NCBI GenBank assembly: GCA_015709575.1
Contig: CP054190.1
Span: forward strand, 2,044,616 to 2,108,615
Length of the DNA: 64,000 bases
Source of the DNA: Planctomycetia bacterium
Lineage (GTDB): Bacteria; Planctomycetota; Phycisphaerae; UBA1845; Fen-1342
Direction: 5' to 3'
The position numbers were made by a program, and so were the translations under genes. Positions 60,649 to 64,000 of the stretch are shown in pieces (position 1 is the stretch's first letter; every line of letters begins with the position of its first letter). Below the pieces are notes generated by a model. It was not told the DNA's origin, made no database searches, and worked only from the letters and a program-made list of their open reading frames with translations.

Positions 60649-62334
60649 TCAGCGCGCCGGACCCATGGTTTCGCCGGCCGACTCCGTCGCCAGCGCAGCC
60701 GGCAGCCGCACAACGAACTCCGCCCCGCCATCCGCCGGCGCCGCCACGTCGATCGAGCCGCTCAGTTCGCCGACGATCTTCCGCGCCACGGCCAATCCCA
60801 GCCCGGTTCCGCCGTGCCCCTTGGTCGAATGGAACGGCTCAAAAATGCGGGCACGCTGGTCGGGCGGGATGCCCGGCCCGTTGTCTGTAACCGAGAAGAC
60901 GATGCGCCGCGCCGCAGCGTCGTAGCGCGTGCGGACGTTGATCACCCCCGCCCGGCCGCGCACCGCGTCGATCGCGTTCTCCAGCAGGTTCAATACGACC
61001 TGGTGCACGCCGTCGAAGTCCAGCGGCGCTGCCGGCACCGTCTCGTCAAGGTCGGCCAGCAGCACCGCGCGTGCGTCGTCCGCCTGCTTCTGCACCAACC
61101 CGACGCACTCCTCAACGATGCGGTTGACCTGCAGCATCTCCAGGTTCGGCTCGCGCTGCTTGCTGAAAGCCAGCATGTTCAGCATGAGGTTGTAGGAGCG
61201 GTCGAGGTTCCGCTCGACGATCTGCCAGCCCTGGCCCGTCATGGCCAGGTCCTTGCGCGACAGTCCACGGGCCACCACGTCCGCCCCGCTGCGCATCCCC
61301 TGCAGGATGTTCTTGATGTAATGCGACAGATACGCGACCGTCTCGCCGGCTGCCGCGAGGCGCTCGCGCTGCAACTGGGCCTGGACCAGCCGCTGATTCT
61401 CGATCGCCAGCCCCGTCTGGTTGCCGATCGCCACCAGCAGCTTCAATTCATGCTCGTTGAAGGTGTGCCGCGTGACCTGCGAATCCACATGGATGACGCC
61501 CAGCACGGTTTCCCGCGCGACGATCGGCGCGCAGATGACGCTGCGCATCCCCATGTTGTGCACGCTCTTGCCGCTCTGAAAACGGGCATCCGCCAGCACG
61601 TTCGAGCACAGCACCCCCTCGCGCGACTGCACGACGTGATTCAGGATCGTCCGCGAGGCGACGATTCCCTCGCGCTGCGCGCCGCGCGGCGCCTCGCGCG
61701 AGTGATAGCGGACGGCTTCCGGCAGCAACTCCCCGCTCAGCTCATCGGCGATGAAAATCACGACGCGATCGACCTTGAGCTGCTCGAAAATGATGTCCAC
61801 CACCCGCGCCAGCAGTTGCTCCTGCGGCAGCAGGCTGCCGATGACGGCCGCGATATCGCGCATCGCGTTCCACGCCTTGACCGCGTACGCCGTTTCCGGC
61901 GCGGCCATCACCACGCTGTCGTCCAGCGCCGGGACCGACGCGACCACCGACGCATCGATAGCGCCGACGTCGAGGGTGACGAGATCGGTGGGAATGCCAC
62001 TGCCGGTGAATTGCTGCTGCGTCTCATCCCCGCCGTAGACCAGCAACGTGCTGCCGACACGCACCTGGTCGCCGCGCTTGAGGCGGGTCGGCCGCTGCAG
62101 GCGAACGCCATTGAGGTAGGTGCCGTTGGCGCTGTTCAGGTCGCGCAGCGTCCAGCCCTCGTCGGCCCGACGCAGCTCGGCATGCCGGCGCGAGACGGTC
62201 TGGTCCGTCAGGGGCGCCTGCGGGCTGCCGCGCCCCAGCACGACGGTGTCGTCGTCGGCGCGCAGTTGCTTGCCCTTATCCGGACCCTGTAGAACGAACA
62301 ACGTCGCCACGCACGCCTCGCAACCGCCGCTCAT
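60649..62334 (-). CDS. FHA-GAF sensor histidine kinase
   Basis: 561 aa from the ATG at 62334. An FHA domain (about 12-105: VVLGRG, TVSRRHAEL, LNSANGTYLNG) binds phospho-Thr peptides. A GAF domain (about 165-330) follows, then a HisKA-type helix with AYLSHYIKNILQG (phospho-His), and a HATPase domain with N box LLNLLENAIDAV, G1 DNGPGIPP and G2 GGTGLGL, so kinase activity should be intact. It may pass phosphate to the orphan receiver protein at 40449-42149 and may be controlled by Ser/Thr kinases through FHA. Cytoplasmic; no membrane segment is seen. It lies between pnp and mdh. Confidence 0.88.
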   Translation of the reverse strand: MSGGCEACVATLFVLQGPDKGKQLRADDDTVVLGRGSPQAPLTDQTVSRRHAELRRADEGWTLRDLNSANGTYLNGVRLQRPTRLKRGDQVRVGSTLLVYGGDETQQQFTGSGIPTDLVTLDVGAIDASVVASVPALDDSVVMAAPETAYAVKAWNAMRDIAAVIGSLLPQEQLLARVVDIIFEQLKVDRVVIFIADELSGELLPEAVRYHSREAPRGAQREGIVASRTILNHVVQSREGVLCSNVLADARFQSGKSVHNMGMRSVICAPIVARETVLGVIHVDSQVTRHTFNEHELKLLVAIGNQTGLAIENQRLVQAQLQRERLAAAGETVAYLSHYIKNILQGMRSGADVVARGLSRKDLAMTGQGWQIVERNLDRSYNLMLNMLAFSKQREPNLEMLQVNRIVEECVGLVQKQADDARAVLLADLDETVPAAPLDFDGVHQVVLNLLENAIDAVRGRAGVINVRTRYDAAARRIVFSVTDNGPGIPPDQRARIFEPFHSTKGHGGTGLGLAVARKIVGELSGSIDVAAPADGGAEFVVRLPAALATESAGETMGPAR

Positions 62335-62448
62335 CGCGCATTGTAGCCGAGGCTGTCGGCAACGCACCAACAAGGGCGGCCGACCCCCGGGGTGGGAGCC
62401 GGCCGCGGATGCTGGAGATTCACGCAGAACCGTGAGGATCAGCGCCGG

Positions 62449-64000
62449 TTAGCCGGGATCCTTCATCGCCTGCTTGCGCGAGAGCTTCACACGGCCCTGG
62501 TCGTCGATCTGGATGACCTTGACCCGCACCATGTCGCCGATCTTGACCACGTCGGTCACGCTGCGCACATAGGCGTCGTCCAGCTCGCTGATGTGGCACA
62601 GGCCATCCTGGCCGCCGGCCACTTCGATGAACGCGCCGAAATCCTTGATGCTGACGACCTTGCCCTCGTAGATGCGGCCGAGCTGCAGCTCCTCGGTCGT
62701 CGCCGAGACCATGTCGCGGGCCTTGTTGGCGTTGGCCGCGTCCTTGCACGCGATGAAGACGGTGCCGTCCGGCTCGATGTCGATTGTAGCGCCGGTGGCC
62801 GCCTCAATCGCCTTGATGCCCTTGCCGCCGGGACCGATCAGCTTGCCGATCTTCTCGGGGTTGATCTTGACGGTCAGCAGGCGCGGCGCGAACTCGCTGA
62901 TCTCGGGCCGGTGCTTGCTCAAGGCCGAGTCCATGCGATCCAGGATCTGCAGGCGGAGCTTGCGGTTGAGCTTCATCGCCTCGCGGATGAGCTTGTAGGA
63001 CAGGCCCTGTGTCTTGATGTCGAGCTGCACACCGGTGACACCGGTGCGCGTTCCGGCGACCTTGAAATCCATGTCGCCGAAGTGATCCTCTTCGCCGAGG
63101 ATGTCGGCCAGCAGGACGTACTTGCCATCCTCCTCGACCAGACCCACCGAAATCCCGGCCACCGCGCCCTTGATCGGCACGCCGGCGTCCATCAGCGCCA
63201 GCGAGCCGCCGCAGACGGTCGCCATGGAGCTGCTGCCGTTGGACTCGAGAATGTCAGAGACCAGGCGGATCGTGTACGGGAATTCATCCGGGCTGGGCAG
63301 AACCGCTTCGAGGCTGCGCTCCGCCAGCGCCCCGTGGCCGATCTCGCGCCGGCCGGGCGGGCCGATGCGCCGCGCCTCACCCACTGAAAACGGCGGGAAG
63401 TTGTAGTGCAGCATGAATTTCTTGCTGTACTCATCGAGCAGTTCATCGACCACCTGCTCATCCCGCGACGTGCCGAGGGTCGTGATGACGAGCGCCTGCG
63501 TCTCACCGCGCTGAAAGAGCGACGATCCATGGACGCGCGGGAGAAAGGCGGTCTCGCAGGAAATGTCGCGCAGCTCGTCCGGCTTGCGGCCGTCGGGGCG
63601 GATCCCGTCCTTGAGAATCATCTCGCGGACGACCTTTTCCTCGATGTGCGAGACAATCGCCTTGACCTCGCCGGCGGTGTGCTCCGGGGCGGCGACGTCG
63701 GCCGGGCAGAATTTTTCGATCGCCTGTTCGTAGATGGCGGCGACGGCGTCGTTGCGCTCCTGCTTGCCCTTGATCCGCTTCGCGTCGCGCAGCGGCTTGA
63801 GAACCAGCTTCTTGACGGATTCAACAAACGCGGCGTCCGCTTCCGGCGGCGACCAGTCGCTGGCCTGTCCCGCCTGCTGCGCCAGTGCTTCGATCATCTC
63901 GCAGATCGGGATCACGCCGTTCTTATGGCCGAACTCGATCGCATCCGCGACGTCGTCATCCGCCACTTCGTGCGCGCCTACCTCGATCATGTTGACGGCG
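62449..64000 (-). CDS. pnp: Polyribonucleotide nucleotidyltransferase, 5' part outside the window
   Basis: The frame is open to the right edge (TAVNMIEVGAHEV runs into it), so about 190 residues of the first RNase PH domain are cut off. Present are the helical domain, the second RNase PH domain (RRIGPPGRREIGHGALAERS, SNGSSSMATVCGGSLALMDAGVP, ILGEEDHFGDMDFKVAGT), KH (IGKLIGPGGKGIKAIE) and S1 (GRIYEGKVVSIKDFGAFIEV, DGLCHISEL). It degrades RNA from the 3' end with phosphate. The C-terminus ends directly after S1. Confidence 0.95.
   Translation of the reverse strand, partial: AVNMIEVGAHEVADDDVADAIEFGHKNGVIPICEMIEALAQQAGQASDWSPPEADAAFVESVKKLVLKPLRDAKRIKGKQERNDAVAAIYEQAIEKFCPADVAAPEHTAGEVKAIVSHIEEKVVREMILKDGIRPDGRKPDELRDISCETAFLPRVHGSSLFQRGETQALVITTLGTSRDEQVVDELLDEYSKKFMLHYNFPPFSVGEARRIGPPGRREIGHGALAERSLEAVLPSPDEFPYTIRLVSDILESNGSSSMATVCGGSLALMDAGVPIKGAVAGISVGLVEEDGKYVLLADILGEEDHFGDMDFKVAGTRTGVTGVQLDIKTQGLSYKLIREAMKLNRKLRLQILDRMDSALSKHRPEISEFAPRLLTVKINPEKIGKLIGPGGKGIKAIEAATGATIDIEPDGTVFIACKDAANANKARDMVSATTEELQLGRIYEGKVVSIKDFGAFIEVAGGQDGLCHISELDDAYVRSVTDVVKIGDMVRVKVIQIDDQGRVKLSRKQAMKDPG

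Noticed and set aside
60601-62292. A 563-codon plus-strand open frame opposite the FHA-GAF kinase
   Set aside because: Shadow frame of a gene with complete kinase motifs; its His/Arg/Asp-rich composition is typical of antisense reading.

Overview
The window (about 65% GC, densely packed, genes on both strands) reads as the chromosome of a planctomycete, probably from the Phycisphaerae or a related uncultured lineage. The evidence is a secreted dockerin-like protein with an Asn/Gly/Ser linker and a C-terminal membrane tail, sigma-70 factors with extra N-terminal DNA-binding domains, FHA/GAF kinases of planctomycete style, many exported proteins of unknown function, and lpxA (an outer-membrane lipid A gene). 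This is inference from protein style; no rRNA or marker phylogeny is available here.

Layout. 0-3.5 kb: paaB-paaC-paaD of phenylacetyl-CoA epoxidase behind cystathionine beta-synthase, with no paaA. 3.5-16 kb: a heparinase II/III-like exported protein, an exported alpha/alpha-toroid protein, two paralogous exported proteins, an FdhF/YdeP-type molybdopterin oxidoreductase, a VOC protein, a GNAT protein and a nonsense-broken small membrane gene. 16-26 kb: tRNA-Ser(GCT), a NagB-LmbE fusion, an SDR/aldehyde dehydrogenase pair, the dockerin-like surface protein, a TIGR00300 ornithine cyclodeaminase-family gene and an ABC ATPase. 26.6-30.6 kb: a remnant mobile island that starts next to tRNA-Asn(GTT) and ends in a serine recombinase cut off after about 88 codons. 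It carries an SRAP (YedK/HMCES) gene, a umuD-like gene lacking its catalytic dyad, umuC, and a DUF2924 module. 30.6-44 kb: a redoxin without its peroxidatic Cys, a GbsR-like regulator, mltA, a long sigma factor, a HARE-HTH/GIY-YIG nuclease, fumC, a TauE/SafE permease, an MBL hydrolase, a GAF-receiver protein, pirin and an exported YcaC-like hydrolase. 44-55 kb: a secretin plus TPR lipoprotein pair, a PHP phosphoesterase, a second sigma factor, a lipoprotein-eno-ftsB cluster, an alpha/beta hydrolase and a D-2-hydroxyacid dehydrogenase. 55-64 kb: DUF3467, then a minus-strand series pnp (cut by the window edge), FHA-GAF histidine kinase, mdh, a short nucleotide-sugar dehydrogenase, pdxJ, a CodA-like amidohydrolase and lpxA.

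How the genes relate. Central metabolism (eno, fumC, mdh), cofactor synthesis (pdxJ), RNA decay (pnp), division (ftsB) and envelope genes (lpxA, mltA, secretin) show core chromosome. The 26.6-30.6 kb block and the 36.0-36.8 kb nuclease look acquired. The most unusual points are the UmuD homologue with Ser to Asp and Lys to Arg at the two catalytic positions, sitting between an abasic-site crosslink protein and a Y-family polymerase; the HARE-HTH/GIY-YIG protein; a set of enzymes missing key residues (SDR, redoxin, kinase-like receiver protein); and paaBCD without paaA.
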